DNA of 64,000 bases from CAZXFA01 sp964640085 (GCA_964640085.1 CAZXFA010000001.1:186001-250000), one strand, 5' to 3'. Positions 24,595-33,952 are shown, counted from the stretch's first letter. Translations and numbers: made by a program. The notes: a model not told the origin generated them from the sequence alone.

Positions 24595-27458
24595 CGGGCG
24601 GCATCCTCGACGGGGAACAGCTGCTGTCCCTCCGCGTACAGCGGGCATAGTGGCTTGAAGTCGCAGAAGAAGCAGTCGGCCGCCGGGTTCGGTCGATAGG
24701 TCTCGATGCGACCGAGCTCGCGGAGCCGCTCGATGAGCGCTCCGAGCCGCTCACGGACCTGTGCCTGGTACCGCTCCTCGCCGGCGGGCGACACGGGCCA
24801 CGCGTGCGAGACGAGGTCCCCATCCCGCCAGTGTCCGCGCAGGAACGACAGGTCCACCGCCCGGACGGGGCGGAAAGGTGCGAGCTCGGGGGCCTCGTTC
24901 ACGGCGAGGTAGTAGATGCCCAGCTGGAGGCTGTCGGCGGCCTTCTCCGCCCGTTCGGGCTTGCCCGTCTTGAAGTCGGTGATCCGGAACCCGTGCTCGT
25001 GGGGTCCGATCCGGTCGATCACGCCGGTGATGGTCGCCCCGTCGAAGGCGAACGTGAACCGGACCTCCGAGGCCACTGCGGGCAGCTCCCCGAAGTAGCG
25101 GAACCAGTTCGGCAGCATGAGCTCCCGCGCGAGACGCTTGAACCCCTCGCTCACGGCCCGGGAGGGGAACCGCTGGTCCTCCCAGCGCGCGTCGAGCTCC
25201 GTCTGGAGCGCCTCCAGCGTGCGCTCGATCCCTCCCGCCTCGCAGTCCTCGATCAGCTGGTGCACGAGCTTGCCCACCCACGCCTGATGCCCGCCCCGGC
25301 GGGAGAGGCCGAGCTCCTCACCGAGCACGTACTGGAGCTCGCAGTTCTCCAGGCTCGACAGGCGGGAGTACGAGAGTCGGAGCTGCTCGTGGAGCGGCTG
25401 CCCCGTGTCGGTCCACTCACGCTGGAACCACCAGCGCGCGGGGTCCACGCCCAGGGCGAGCAGGCCGTCGAGGCAGGCCAGACGCTCGGCCGGCGGCGCC
25501 TTCGGGTCCGCCATGGTGCGGCGCCAGCGGGCTGCGGCCTCGGAGACGGAAACGGGGTCCTCCGAGCCCTCGGGCGGCGGGCGCCACCCGATCGCGAGCT
25601 CGTCCACGAACCTCGATCGGGCCCCCTCCTCGTCCCCGTGAGGGTCGCTCGCCACCAGCAGGACCCGTCTGCGCGCCCGGCCCAGGACCGAGCGGAACAG
25701 GCGGCGCTCGTCCTCCAGGCGCACGCGGAGGCGTTCGGAACGCGAGCGCTCGCCCTGCAACACGGCGAGGTCGAACATCGGCTCGGGGCGCGCCAGGCTC
25801 GGGAAATCGCCCTCCACCGCGCCCACGACGATCACCGTGTCGAACTCCATCCCCGTGGCCCCGTGCGCGGTGAGGACCTGGACCGCGTCCCGCCCAGGCT
25901 CGGATGCGCCCGCGACGCCCGGACCTCCGGCCCCGACCTCGAGCAGATCCACGAACGCCTCGACGGAGGCGTCGGTCGATCCGCCGGTTCGCTCGACGGC
26001 GCTGGCGAATCCCAGGACCGCATCGAGTCCGAGCCGTGCTTGCGGCGAGGAGACGGCGGCGGCCACAAGCTCGGCGGAGACCGGCAGCTGCTTCCACAGG
26101 ATGGCGAAGGCGTCGGTCACCGAACCCGAGACCCGCTCGGCCTCAGACAGGGCGTCCCGAGCGGCGATCAGCCGTTCGGCCTCTTCGCCCGACAGACCTT
26201 CGACGACGTCCATCGCTCGGGCGGGCGCGAGCCCCGCCGCGCGCGCGCTCCGCAGCAGCCCACGGGCGGCAGCGGGCGAGAGCCCCCCGAGCTGGGAGGT
26301 GAGCACGGGCTCGATCAGCCCGTCCCGCTCCACGGGGCGGGCGATCCAGCGCAACGCGAGCGCGTAGGGCAGCACCGCCGGCTCGGTCGCGAGCGAAGGT
26401 CCGGACCCGGGGACGCGACGAGGGATCGCGGCGTCGTCCAGGGCACGCAGGAGCCCGCCCACGCGCGCTCCTTGACGCCGGACGATCACCGCGAGGTCTC
26501 GCCATGGGACGCGCTCTTCGAGGTGCATCCGGCGCAGCTCACGGGCCACGGCGACGTGCTCCTCGGAGGTGTGGCGGGCGCACCAGGCCTCGAGCGCGAC
26601 CGAGCGTCCCCGGTGGACGGTCTCGAGCTCCACGTGGTCCGCGCCGGTGCAGCGATCCACGAACCGCCGGAGCGGCTCGTCGGTGAACCCCTGGAACGAG
26701 AAGACATGGGCCTCGAGATTTCCGGCGACGATCAGCTGCCCGGCTTCGAGATCGGCGAGCAGGCGCTCGGTGCCGAAGGTGGAGTCCTGGAGGTCGTCAA
26801 CCAGCACGTGTTCGAAGGGCGGCCCTCCGCGCGCCGCGACCGCGGCCGCCTGCTCGACCAGGCCGGCGAAGTCGACGGCCCCCTCCGCGTCGAGGACCTC
26901 CAGGTACCGGCGGTGGAAGGCGGCCAGCTCCCACCACCCCGAGAGGCCGAGTCGATCGGCCCGCCGCTCGATCTCGTCGGGGGGCAGGAGCGCTTCCTGG
27001 GCGCGGAGCAGCAGCTGTCGGACCTGGTCGGCGAACCCTCGGAGCCCCAGCAGCGAGCCGTACGCTGGCCAGTCCCCCGGATCCTCACCAGCGAGCAGCT
27101 CCTGGACCTTGGCGAACTGGTCCGGCGCGGTCAGGAGCCGCGGGGGCTCGCGGTACCCGAGATCCCGATATCGTTCGCTCACGATCTGGTGAGCGAGCCC
27201 GTGGACCGTGGTGACCCGGAGGCTCGGCAGCGGGATCGGCAGGCGCGAACGCAAGGCCTCGCGGGCCTCGTCGCGTGCGCGACGCGACGGCAGGACGAGC
27301 GCGACCCGTTCGGGATCGGCTCCGCCCTCGATCAGGCGCGCGAACCGTTCGCGCAGGACCACGGTCTTCCCGGTCCCGGCTCGGCCGGTGACCAGCAGCG
27401 GTCCCTGCTCGTGCTCCAGGACCTGACGTTGTCGGGGATCGGGTTCGAAGGGAGCCAT
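24591..27458 (-). CDS. adnA: AdnA-like helicase/nuclease subunit
   Basis: A 955-residue UvrD-like protein and the partner of the following gene. Walker A GRAGTGKT (about 25-32) is intact. The Walker B is VDDLQD instead of the usual DExQD. The C-terminal nuclease carries ITGVIDRIG, ITDFKTGK and QLGIYY, with cysteines in ENCELQY and CFFCDFKPLC that match an Fe-S nuclease arrangement. In mycobacteria AdnA and AdnB form a heterodimer with two nucleases for end resection. The order A then B and the ATGA overlap agree with that. TAGCAT lies 11 bases before ATG 27458. Confidence 0.87.
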   Translation of the reverse strand: MAPFEPDPRQRQVLEHEQGPLLVTGRAGTGKTVVLRERFARLIEGGADPERVALVLPSRRARDEAREALRSRLPIPLPSLRVTTVHGLAHQIVSERYRDLGYREPPRLLTAPDQFAKVQELLAGEDPGDWPAYGSLLGLRGFADQVRQLLLRAQEALLPPDEIERRADRLGLSGWWELAAFHRRYLEVLDAEGAVDFAGLVEQAAAVAARGGPPFEHVLVDDLQDSTFGTERLLADLEAGQLIVAGNLEAHVFSFQGFTDEPLRRFVDRCTGADHVELETVHRGRSVALEAWCARHTSEEHVAVARELRRMHLEERVPWRDLAVIVRRQGARVGGLLRALDDAAIPRRVPGSGPSLATEPAVLPYALALRWIARPVERDGLIEPVLTSQLGGLSPAAARGLLRSARAAGLAPARAMDVVEGLSGEEAERLIAARDALSEAERVSGSVTDAFAILWKQLPVSAELVAAAVSSPQARLGLDAVLGFASAVERTGGSTDASVEAFVDLLEVGAGGPGVAGASEPGRDAVQVLTAHGATGMEFDTVIVVGAVEGDFPSLARPEPMFDLAVLQGERSRSERLRVRLEDERRLFRSVLGRARRRVLLVASDPHGDEEGARSRFVDELAIGWRPPPEGSEDPVSVSEAAARWRRTMADPKAPPAERLACLDGLLALGVDPARWWFQREWTDTGQPLHEQLRLSYSRLSSLENCELQYVLGEELGLSRRGGHQAWVGKLVHQLIEDCEAGGIERTLEALQTELDARWEDQRFPSRAVSEGFKRLARELMLPNWFRYFGELPAVASEVRFTFAFDGATITGVIDRIGPHEHGFRITDFKTGKPERAEKAADSLQLGIYYLAVNEAPELAPFRPVRAVDLSFLRGHWRDGDLVSHAWPVSPAGEERYQAQVRERLGALIERLRELGRIETYRPNPAADCFFCDFKPLCPLYAEGQQLFPVEDAAR

Positions 27459-27499
27459 CCGTCAGGGCGATGCTACCGTCGCCCGCCGACAGCCCGGGC

Positions 27500-28597
27500 T
27501 CAGGGAGCCTGCGCCGCCCATCGGGAGACGGCACTGCCGGTGATCGCGCCCACGAGCCGGCCGTCGCGGAGGACCAGGGCCACCCGTTGGCCTCCCAGCC
27601 GGTCGGAGACCCGGTCCAGCGGCTCGTCCGGATCCACTACGAACACCCGCTCGAGCGGGATCACCGCCTCTCGGGCCGTCCGCAGTGGGTCCCGGGCCCC
27701 GAGCTCGCGGGCCGAGGAGAAGGAGATCATGCCGATCACCTTGCCGTCCTCGATCACCGGGAAGGCCTCGTCCTCGTGGCCCCGCAGGTAGCGCTCCAGC
27801 GTCTCGGACAGGGTGAGGTCCGCCGGCACCGCCGGTGGCGGCGCGTCCATCGCGTCGGCGACCGTCGCGCCGGCCAGGCGTCGGGCGAGGCCGATCGAGC
27901 GTTCGGAGGCGCGGGCGCCTTCGAAGATGAACAGGGCGATGATCGCGAGCCACACCGCGCCGAAGAGGTCACCCCGGGTCGTCTCCACGGCCGCCCAGGC
28001 GAACAGCAGGATGCCGACCCCCATCCCGGTACGAGAGGCGATCCGGGTGCCGCGGTCGCGGTCATCCGTGACGCGCCAGACGGCCGCCTGGACCATCCGG
28101 CCGCCGTCCAGCGGCAGCCCGGGCAGGACGTTGAAGATCGCCATCAGCAGGTTCACGAAGGCCAGGTAGCCGAGCAGGCCGGGCGGCGGTCCATCGGTCG
28201 CCTGGATCAGGCGGGACAGCCCCCAGAACGCGCCGCTCAGCGCGAGGCTGGTCCCCGGCCCCAGCGCGGCGATCGCGAACGCGGGGCCCGCCCCACGCTC
28301 GTCCGAGCGCGCGGCGGTGAACCCGCCGAAGAAGACCAGCGTGATGCCCTCGACGCGGATGCCGGAGAGCCGCGCCGTCACGGCGTGCGCCAGCTCGTGG
28401 CAGAAGACCGAGCCGAAGAACAGACCCGCCCCCAGCACCCCGTACGCGAGCGCGATGCCCGAGCCGAGGTCGGGGAACCGGGCGTCCAGCCGGCTCCACA
28501 GGCTGTAGACGGCCAGCACGGCGATCCAGATCCACGACGAGTCCACGTTCACCGGGATGCCGCGGATCGTGGCGACGCGGAACGAGCGTCCGAACAC
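27500..28597 (-). CDS. M50-family site-2 protease with CBS domains
   Basis: A 365-residue multi-pass zinc metalloprotease. The active site HELAHAV (about 66-72) and the second motif LPLDGGR (about 160) lie in membrane helices. Two CBS domains (about 235-360) follow, which usually sense adenine nucleotides. This matches the Rip3/SpoIVFB-with-CBS group that cuts membrane-bound regulators. GTG 28597 has TACGCT (28609..28604) 6 bases upstream, and the divergent phosphoesterase starts 40 bases away. The substrate is unknown; the zinc anti-sigma in this window is not membrane-bound, so it is not the obvious target. Confidence 0.88.
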   Translation of the reverse strand: MFGRSFRVATIRGIPVNVDSSWIWIAVLAVYSLWSRLDARFPDLGSGIALAYGVLGAGLFFGSVFCHELAHAVTARLSGIRVEGITLVFFGGFTAARSDERGAGPAFAIAALGPGTSLALSGAFWGLSRLIQATDGPPPGLLGYLAFVNLLMAIFNVLPGLPLDGGRMVQAAVWRVTDDRDRGTRIASRTGMGVGILLFAWAAVETTRGDLFGAVWLAIIALFIFEGARASERSIGLARRLAGATVADAMDAPPPAVPADLTLSETLERYLRGHEDEAFPVIEDGKVIGMISFSSARELGARDPLRTAREAVIPLERVFVVDPDEPLDRVSDRLGGQRVALVLRDGRLVGAITGSAVSRWAAQAP

Positions 28598-28637
28598 GCT
28601 CCGAGCGTACCCCAGGCCCTGTGGGACAGTGGCTGGG

Positions 28638-30110
28638 ATGGACGAACGTCGGGAGCGGACGGCTCGACGCGAGCGACGCGCGCGGCAGGTGCTGCTCCTC
28701 CTCGTCGCGGGCGGTGTCGGGCTGGTGGGCGCGTGGCTCGGCATGCTCCTGGTCGCACGGAGCACCGTGTCGATGGGCCCGTTCCGCGTCGAGGTGTCGG
28801 CGAGCTTCGGCCGAGGCGTCACGCGCGTCGGACTGCCGCCGTTCGGCGAGCTCGCGGCCGACACGCACGTGGCGCCGATCGGTCTGTCGGCCACCCTGCG
28901 GGACGTCGGCGTGCAGCGACTCACGGACCTGGTGGCTCGGCGTGGCATCGACGGCGTGGTGGACGACGTCCAGCGCGACGCGCCCGTACGGCTCCGCGCG
29001 TTCGCCTGGCGGCTGCTGGCGGTGGCGGTGGTGGGTGCGCTGGTGCTGGCGCTCTTGGTGTATCGGAGACGATGGCGGTCGATCGCGATCGCGACCGGGA
29101 CCGCGCTCGTGCTCGTCGGCGCGTTCGAGGGAGTGGCCCTGGCGACGTTCCGCCTCGAGGCCTTCGCGGAGCCCACGTACTCCGGATCGCTCGCCCTGGC
29201 GCCCAAGTTGATCGGCCCGGTCGAGGAGGGCGCGGATCGGATCGAGGACTTCCGGGCCGGCCTCGAGCAGCTGGTGGATGGCACGGTCCGCGCCTACACG
29301 ACGATCCAGACCGCCCCGCTGATCGACGAGGACACGATCCGCGTGCTCCACATCTCCGACATCCACGCCTCGCCGCTCGGGATGGACTTCGCACGGGAGG
29401 TCGCGCGAGGGTTCGACGTCGACGTCGTGATCGACACCGGCGACCTGACGTCGTTCGCGACCCCGGTGGAGGATCTGATCGTGGCGCGGATCCCGGGGTT
29501 CCTGCGGCCCTACGTCTACGTCCGCGGGAACCACGACTCCCTCTCGCTCGAAGCGCAGGTCGCTCGCCAGGGGAACGCCGTGGTCCTCGACGGGGAGGCG
29601 GAGACGATCGACGGACTGTCGATCTACGGGCTGGGGCATCCGGCCTTCACGCCTGCGCGAGGCGTCGAGGTGGACGAGGAAGCCTTCGCCGAGATCGCCC
29701 GGGCGGCTGGCGACCGGATAGCCCAGGACCTGCTGGCGCTCGACCACCCCGTGGACCTGGTCGCGGTCCACGACGATCGGATGGTCGAGGGGGTGGCGGG
29801 GCTCGTGCCGGTGGTGGTCTCGGGGCACTTCCACGAGACCCGCTCGGAGGTCGTGGACGGCACGATGTTCCTGCGGATCGCAACGACCGGCGGCTCCGGT
29901 GCTGGCGTCTTCCGCGGCCTCGAGGAGATCCCTCTCAGCGCCGAGGTCCTCTACTTCACGCGCGCGGAGTACCCCCAGCTGGTGGCGTTCGACGTGATCG
30001 AGCAGCTCCCCGAGACGGGGGATCTCACGGTGCGGCGGACCACGATCGCCCAGGAGTTCCCCGAACTCGCTCCGTCCCCCTCGCCGAGCCCGACATCGGC
30101 GTCGGGCTGA
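28638..30110 (+). CDS. Membrane-anchored metallophosphoesterase (490 aa)
   Basis: The N-terminal third has two hydrophobic segments (about residues 16-42 and 125-165) flanking an extracytoplasmic loop. The C-terminal half is a calcineurin-like domain with HISDIHAS, DTGDLT, RGNHDS and SGHFHE motifs, so the metal centre looks intact. A Pro/Ser tail closes the protein. It differs clearly from the 301-residue phosphoesterase at 4836. The substrate is unknown. ATG 28638 was chosen from the hydrophobic start. The upstream box GACAGT is weak. Confidence 0.8.
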   Translation: MDERRERTARRERRARQVLLLLVAGGVGLVGAWLGMLLVARSTVSMGPFRVEVSASFGRGVTRVGLPPFGELAADTHVAPIGLSATLRDVGVQRLTDLVARRGIDGVVDDVQRDAPVRLRAFAWRLLAVAVVGALVLALLVYRRRWRSIAIATGTALVLVGAFEGVALATFRLEAFAEPTYSGSLALAPKLIGPVEEGADRIEDFRAGLEQLVDGTVRAYTTIQTAPLIDEDTIRVLHISDIHASPLGMDFAREVARGFDVDVVIDTGDLTSFATPVEDLIVARIPGFLRPYVYVRGNHDSLSLEAQVARQGNAVVLDGEAETIDGLSIYGLGHPAFTPARGVEVDEEAFAEIARAAGDRIAQDLLALDHPVDLVAVHDDRMVEGVAGLVPVVVSGHFHETRSEVVDGTMFLRIATTGGSGAGVFRGLEEIPLSAEVLYFTRAEYPQLVAFDVIEQLPETGDLTVRRTTIAQEFPELAPSPSPSPTSASG

Positions 30111-30166
30111 CCGTCTGCATGGGTTCGACGGGCTCGGACGGGTTCCGGCGGAAGTACGCTCGATGC

Positions 30167-31483
30167 ATGCGCACCCTCGTCCTGTTCACTCGCGACCTCC
30201 GCGTGCACGACAATCCCGCGCTGCATGAGGCGGTGCGAACGTCTGCGCAGGTGGTGCCGCTGTTCGTGTTGGATCCCCGCCTGCTCGACCGCTCGTCGAA
30301 CCGCACGAGGTTCCTGTTCGAAGGGCTGAGGGACCTGGACGCCTCGTTGCGGAGCCGGTTCGGGCGGCTGATCCTCCGTCGCGGCGATCCGGCAGAGGTG
30401 GCGCTTGGGTTGGCGCGAGAGCACGGATGCGAGCGGATCTTCCTCGGGGCCGACGCCTCTGGGTATGCCCTGGCGCGGGAGCGCCGTCTGTGGTCGGGGA
30501 CACGACCCCACGGGAGCGAGGTCCGCGCGTTCGCCGCCCACGCCGTGGTGGAACCCGGGGTGATCGGACCGCGCGACTCCGACGCCTACCGGGTCTTCAC
30601 CCCGTACCTGCGAGCGTGGATGGCGGCGCCGCGACGGGCGGTCCTGCCGGCACCGCCGCGGATCAGCGTCCCCGAGGAGATCGCCTCGGACCCGATCCCC
30701 GAGCAGACCTCGGTCGTCCCGGACGCGCAGAACCTCCCGCCGGGCGGGGAGCGGAGCGCCAGACGCCACCTGGACCTCTATGTGCGCACGGACCTGGAGC
30801 ACTACGAGCGGGAGCGGGACGCGCTGGCGGCGGATGCGACCTCGCGTCTGTCGCCGTACCTGCGGTTCGGCTTCGTTTCGGCGAACGAAGTCGTGCATCG
30901 CGTCTCCGGGCGGACCGGGTCAGAGCCGTTCCTGCGTCAGCTCGCCTGGCGGGACTTCTACCTCCAGCTCCTCGCTGCGGACCCGAGCTTCGCCTGGCGT
31001 GACGTCAGACCGGCGCCATCGGTGGAACCCATCCCGGGGGAACGCTCCATCGCGCTGAAGCTCTGGCGGGAGGGGATGACGGGCGTCCCCCTCGTCGACG
31101 CCGGGATGCGTCAGCTGCGGCGCGAGGGATGGATGCCCAACCGCGCCCGGATGGTGGTGGCGTCCTTCCTCACCCGTCGGCTCGGCGTTCCCTGGCAGGC
31201 GGGGGCCGAACACTTCGCCCGGCATCTGGTGGACGGCGATCCGGCCAGCAACGCCGGGGGCTGGCAGTGGGCGGCGGGGACCGGCACCGACCCGCGGCGG
31301 AGCCGACGCTTCAACCCGGTCCGGCAGGCCAGGCGGTTCGATCCGAGCGGCGTCTACGTGCGCAGATACGTGTCCGAGCTCGCCGGGGTCCCGATCCCTC
31401 GGATCTTCGCCCCGTGGAACGAGCCGGCGCTGCTAGGCTGGACGGGGTACCCGGAACCGGTAATCCCGGTTCGCAGGGACTGA
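30167..31483 (+). CDS. phr: Deoxyribodipyrimidine photolyase (cryptochrome/photolyase family)
   Basis: A 438-residue light-driven DNA repair flavoprotein. The N-terminal antenna-binding Rossmann domain (LVLFTRDLRVHDNPAL at about 4-19) and the C-terminal FAD domain are present, with TSRLSPYLRFGFVS, the WRDFYLQL helix, MRQLRREGWMPNRARM and the DGDPASNAGGWQWAAGTGTD signature near the end. It repairs cyclobutane pyrimidine dimers by electron transfer from FADH-. TACGCT (30155-30160) lies 6 bases before the ATG (leaderless). A terminator follows. Confidence 0.93.
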   Translation: MRTLVLFTRDLRVHDNPALHEAVRTSAQVVPLFVLDPRLLDRSSNRTRFLFEGLRDLDASLRSRFGRLILRRGDPAEVALGLAREHGCERIFLGADASGYALARERRLWSGTRPHGSEVRAFAAHAVVEPGVIGPRDSDAYRVFTPYLRAWMAAPRRAVLPAPPRISVPEEIASDPIPEQTSVVPDAQNLPPGGERSARRHLDLYVRTDLEHYERERDALAADATSRLSPYLRFGFVSANEVVHRVSGRTGSEPFLRQLAWRDFYLQLLAADPSFAWRDVRPAPSVEPIPGERSIALKLWREGMTGVPLVDAGMRQLRREGWMPNRARMVVASFLTRRLGVPWQAGAEHFARHLVDGDPASNAGGWQWAAGTGTDPRRSRRFNPVRQARRFDPSGVYVRRYVSELAGVPIPRIFAPWNEPALLGWTGYPEPVIPVRRD

Positions 31484-31485
31484 GC

Positions 31486-31542
31486 GTCCGGCCCGGCCTA
31501 CCCTCCCTTCCACGCGGGCCTGCCCGCGGGGCCGGGCCGGAC
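31486..31542. terminator. Bidirectional terminator between photolyase and DUF72 genes
   Basis: A perfect 13-bp stem, GTCCGGCCCGGCC (31486-31498) with GGCCGGGCCGGAC (31530-31542), encloses a second small hairpin. It lies between two convergent stop codons. There is no clear U tract on either side, as usual in high-GC actinobacteria. Confidence 0.65.
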
Positions 31543-31553
31543 CTCCCCCGCCC

Positions 31554-32453
31554 CTACTCCTCGAGCAGGTCGGCGAGCTGGCGGGCGTTGTTCACCGCGT
31601 AGTCGCGGTAGCAGTTGTTCATCAGGACATGCGTCTCGCGCGTCTGCTTCGCGACATCCTGGATCCTGGGGACCCACTCGAGCAGCTCAGCCTGCGAGTA
31701 CTCGTAGCGGAAGCGCTCGCTCGCGGTCTCGGACTTCGCGTTCCAGGCCTCGGTGTTCCGCCCATGGAACCGGACCATCGAAAGGTCCTCGACCGTCGCC
31801 GCCGCGATCGGCGGGAGGCTGGAATCGAACCCCTGGGGCATGTCCACGCAGACGAACGGCAGGACGTGCTCCTCCAGGAACGAGAGCGTCTCCTCCGCGT
31901 TGCGCTCCTCGAGCCAGCTCTTGTGCCGGAACTCGACGGCGATCCGGAAGTCCTTCAGGCGTTGGGCGCACTCCAGGACGTACTCCTTGCTCTTCCTCCC
32001 GATCACGAACCACTGGGGGAACTGGAACAGGACCGCACCCAGCTTCCCGGCCGAATGCAGCGGCATCAGTGCATCGTGGAACCGCTGCCAGACCTCTTCG
32101 ACCATCGCGTCGGGGAGGTGCTCTCGGTAGAGGTTCCGCTTGCCCTCGAGCGCCTCGGGCAGCTCCGCCTGGAGGTCCTTGTAGAGGGAGTCACGGCGGG
32201 TGGGGTGGTTCGTCAGCAGCGAGTAGGCCTTGATGTTGAACGTGAAGCCCTCCGGTGTGCGCTCGATCCACAGCCCCGCGTTCCGCTCCGAGGGCGGGAA
32301 ATAGTAGGTGGAGTCCACCTCCACCAGCGGGAACCGCTCCGCGTAGAACCGCAGCCGGGCCTCCGCCGTCTTGGCTTCCGGCGGATAGAAGTCCCCCTCC
32401 TTCACGAGGGTCGGATCGGTCCAGCTGGACGTCCCGACGAGGACGCGGCCCAT
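31554..32453 (-). CDS. DUF72 (YecE-like) family protein
   Basis: A 299-residue TIM-barrel-like protein with family hallmarks VGTSSWTDP (about 6-14), EVDSTYYFPP, KAYSLLTNHP, FQFPQWF, EFRHKSWL and MVRFHGRN. The fold resembles sugar-isomerase barrels, but the biochemical role of DUF72 is not established. It starts with ATG 32453. TAGGCT (32466..32461) lies 7 bases upstream and its TAG is also the stop of the preceding gene. It could thus be read from the terC transcript or its own leaderless one. Confidence 0.85.
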   Translation of the reverse strand: MGRVLVGTSSWTDPTLVKEGDFYPPEAKTAEARLRFYAERFPLVEVDSTYYFPPSERNAGLWIERTPEGFTFNIKAYSLLTNHPTRRDSLYKDLQAELPEALEGKRNLYREHLPDAMVEEVWQRFHDALMPLHSAGKLGAVLFQFPQWFVIGRKSKEYVLECAQRLKDFRIAVEFRHKSWLEERNAEETLSFLEEHVLPFVCVDMPQGFDSSLPPIAAATVEDLSMVRFHGRNTEAWNAKSETASERFRYEYSQAELLEWVPRIQDVAKQTRETHVLMNNCYRDYAVNNARQLADLLEE

Positions 32454-32463
32454 GGCCGCCAGC

Positions 32464-32766
32464 CTACTCCGGGTCTCCGACCTCGGGCTTCTTCCGCACG
32501 ACGCGGTCCTTGGCCTCCTGGCCCTTGCGCTTGGCGTAGTTCAGCATCCGTTGGGCCCACACGTACTCGGAGGCCAAGACCGCGAGCCCTGCGATGACCA
32601 GCAGGATCCCAGGGCCCGGGAGCACGAGCATGACCAGACCCACGAGCACCAGGGTCGCCCCGACCGCGGTGATCGCGATCCGCTTCCCGTTCTTCATCAG
32701 GAACCGGATCGTGACCCCGACCGGGAACCAGACCCACCTCGCGACGTTCGGCATGGCTCGGGTCAT
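32464..32766 (-). CDS. Small PGPGW-type transmembrane protein
   Basis: A 100-residue protein with two membrane helices separated by the LVLPGPGILLVIAGL turn, the hallmark of the actinobacterial PGPGW/TIGR02611 group, and a basic cytosolic tail. The function of the family is unknown. Start ATG 32766 overlaps the terC stop as ATGA, so expression is coupled to terC and thus probably to the Mn2+ riboswitch. Confidence 0.8.
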   Translation of the reverse strand: MTRAMPNVARWVWFPVGVTIRFLMKNGKRIAITAVGATLVLVGLVMLVLPGPGILLVIAGLAVLASEYVWAQRMLNYAKRKGQEAKDRVVRKKPEVGDPE

Positions 32767-33731
32767 CGTACGGCGACATCCTGCCGTCTGTCGGTGACCG
32801 GCGGGCCGGCAGCGCGGGCATCCGCCGCCGTCTTGCGGAGCGAGACCACGACCGAGACCCCGATCATCGCGCCGATCGCGAGGAGCGAGGTCCAGATTGG
32901 GATCTCGATGACGTCGGTGAGGAGCATCTTCGCCCCGACGAACGCGAGCACCGCCGCCAGGCCGACCTTCAAGTACACGAACCGGTCGATCATCCCGGCC
33001 AGCATGAAGTACAGAGCCCGCAGGCCGAGGATCGCGAACGCGTTCGACGTGAACACCAGGAAGGGGTCGCTCGTGACGGCGAAGATCGCCGGGATCGAGT
33101 CCACCGCGAAGATGATGTCGGTCGTCTCGACCAGCACCAGGACCGCCAGGAGCGGTGTGGCCATGAGCTTGCCGGCGTGTCGCACGATGAGCCGCTGCCC
33201 CTGGTAGCCGTCGGTGGTGGGGACCGCTCGCTTGAACAGGCGCAGCGCAGGGTTCCGCTCCGGGTGCACCTCCTGGTTCCGGTGCCACGCCATCCTGATC
33301 CCGGTGAACACCAGGAAGCCGCCGAACAGGTAGATCGTCCAGTGGAAGGTCTCCAGGAGCGCCGCCCCGCCCGCGATGAACCCCGCCCGGAAGACGAGCG
33401 CGCCCACCACACCCCAGAACAGGACGCGGTGCTGGTACTTCGCGGGTACCGAGAAGTAGCTGAAGATGAGGGCGAAGACGAAGATGTTGTCCACGGCCAG
33501 GCTCTTCTCGATCAGGTAGCCGGCGAGGTACTCGCCGCCCGCATTCGATCCCTGCCAGGCGAAGATCAGTCCGCCGAAGGCCAGGCCCAGCGCGACCCAG
33601 AAGACGCTGAACCTCGTGGCCTCGCGGAACGAGACCTCGTGGGCATCCCGATGGAAGACGAACAGGTCCAGCGCCAGCAGACCGAGGATGAGCGCGACGA
33701 ACGCCCCCCACATCCAGATCTCGACCCCCAA
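32763..33731 (-). CDS. TerC/Alx-family integral membrane protein, probable Mn2+ exporter
   Basis: A 322-residue protein with eight or nine membrane helices. The family signatures are the paired acidic segments EKSLAVDNIFVFALIF (about residues 73-88) and ETTDIIFAVDSIPAIFAV (about 202-219), whose Asp/Glu residues probably bind metal. Alx, the E. coli member, is regulated by Mn2+ and alkaline pH through a yybP-ykoY riboswitch, and MntP- or TerC-type proteins export manganese. A matching riboswitch lies 50 bases upstream here. The start TTG 33731 follows GGGAGCGGAG. Confidence 0.88.
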   Translation of the reverse strand: MGVEIWMWGAFVALILGLLALDLFVFHRDAHEVSFREATRFSVFWVALGLAFGGLIFAWQGSNAGGEYLAGYLIEKSLAVDNIFVFALIFSYFSVPAKYQHRVLFWGVVGALVFRAGFIAGGAALLETFHWTIYLFGGFLVFTGIRMAWHRNQEVHPERNPALRLFKRAVPTTDGYQGQRLIVRHAGKLMATPLLAVLVLVETTDIIFAVDSIPAIFAVTSDPFLVFTSNAFAILGLRALYFMLAGMIDRFVYLKVGLAAVLAFVGAKMLLTDVIEIPIWTSLLAIGAMIGVSVVVSLRKTAADARAAGPPVTDRRQDVAVR

Positions 33732-33781
33732 GGCTCCGCTCCCTTCGATCCGGGCCGGCCACGCTGCCGGAGTTCCGTCGT

Positions 33782-33866
33782 CGAAGGTCTCTCCACCCTG
33801 AGGCCCGGGCGCCGGGCCTATCGGCCGGGATGTCGACGCTCCGGGATGGATACTCCCCTTCCCTTC
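33782..33866 (-). promoter_or_regulatory. yybP-ykoY-type (manganese) riboswitch upstream of terC
   Basis: Reading the minus strand, the element opens with GGGAAGGGGAGTATCC, the conserved L1 region (consensus GGGGAGUAGC). GTCGACAT follows in the position of the conserved GUC(A/G)UCA strand, then a 7-bp hairpin GGCCCGG/CCGGGCC. It closes with GGTGGAGAGACCTT, where AGACCTT pairs with the opening AAGG to form P1. Conserved parts, order, spacing and the downstream TerC-family gene all fit this RNA class, which turns genes on when Mn2+ binds. One base of the L1 consensus differs (T for G after GGGGAGTA). Confidence 0.75.
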
Positions 33867-33871
33867 CCAAG

Positions 33872-33901
33872 ATGCTCCCTGCTCGCGACGGTGAGCGTCA
33901 A
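33872..33901 (-). promoter_or_regulatory. Promoter of the riboswitch-terC transcript
   Basis: TTGACG (33901..33896) and GAGCAT (33877..33872) are separated by 18 bases on the minus strand. The predicted start of transcription falls at the first bases of the riboswitch, as expected. Confidence 0.55.
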
Positions 33902-33920
33902 CCCGGAGCCCCTGCGCGCC

Positions 33921-33952
33921 GAGGGCCGGCCCGTCGGGGCGAGCCGGCCCTC
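33921..33952 (-). terminator. Terminator after the Asp/His-rich protein gene
   Basis: A perfect 10-bp stem, GAGGGCCGGC (33921-33930) with GCCGGCCCTC (33943-33952), lies 30 bases after the stop at 33982 on the minus strand and just before the terC promoter. It separates the kinase/Asp-His block from terC. Confidence 0.6.

Noticed and set aside
27470..31483. A very long plus-strand open frame (over 1300 codons) spanning the AdnA, protease and photolyase region
   Set aside because: Only its last 438 codons make protein sense (photolyase). The rest is an antisense or out-of-frame shadow typical of high GC.
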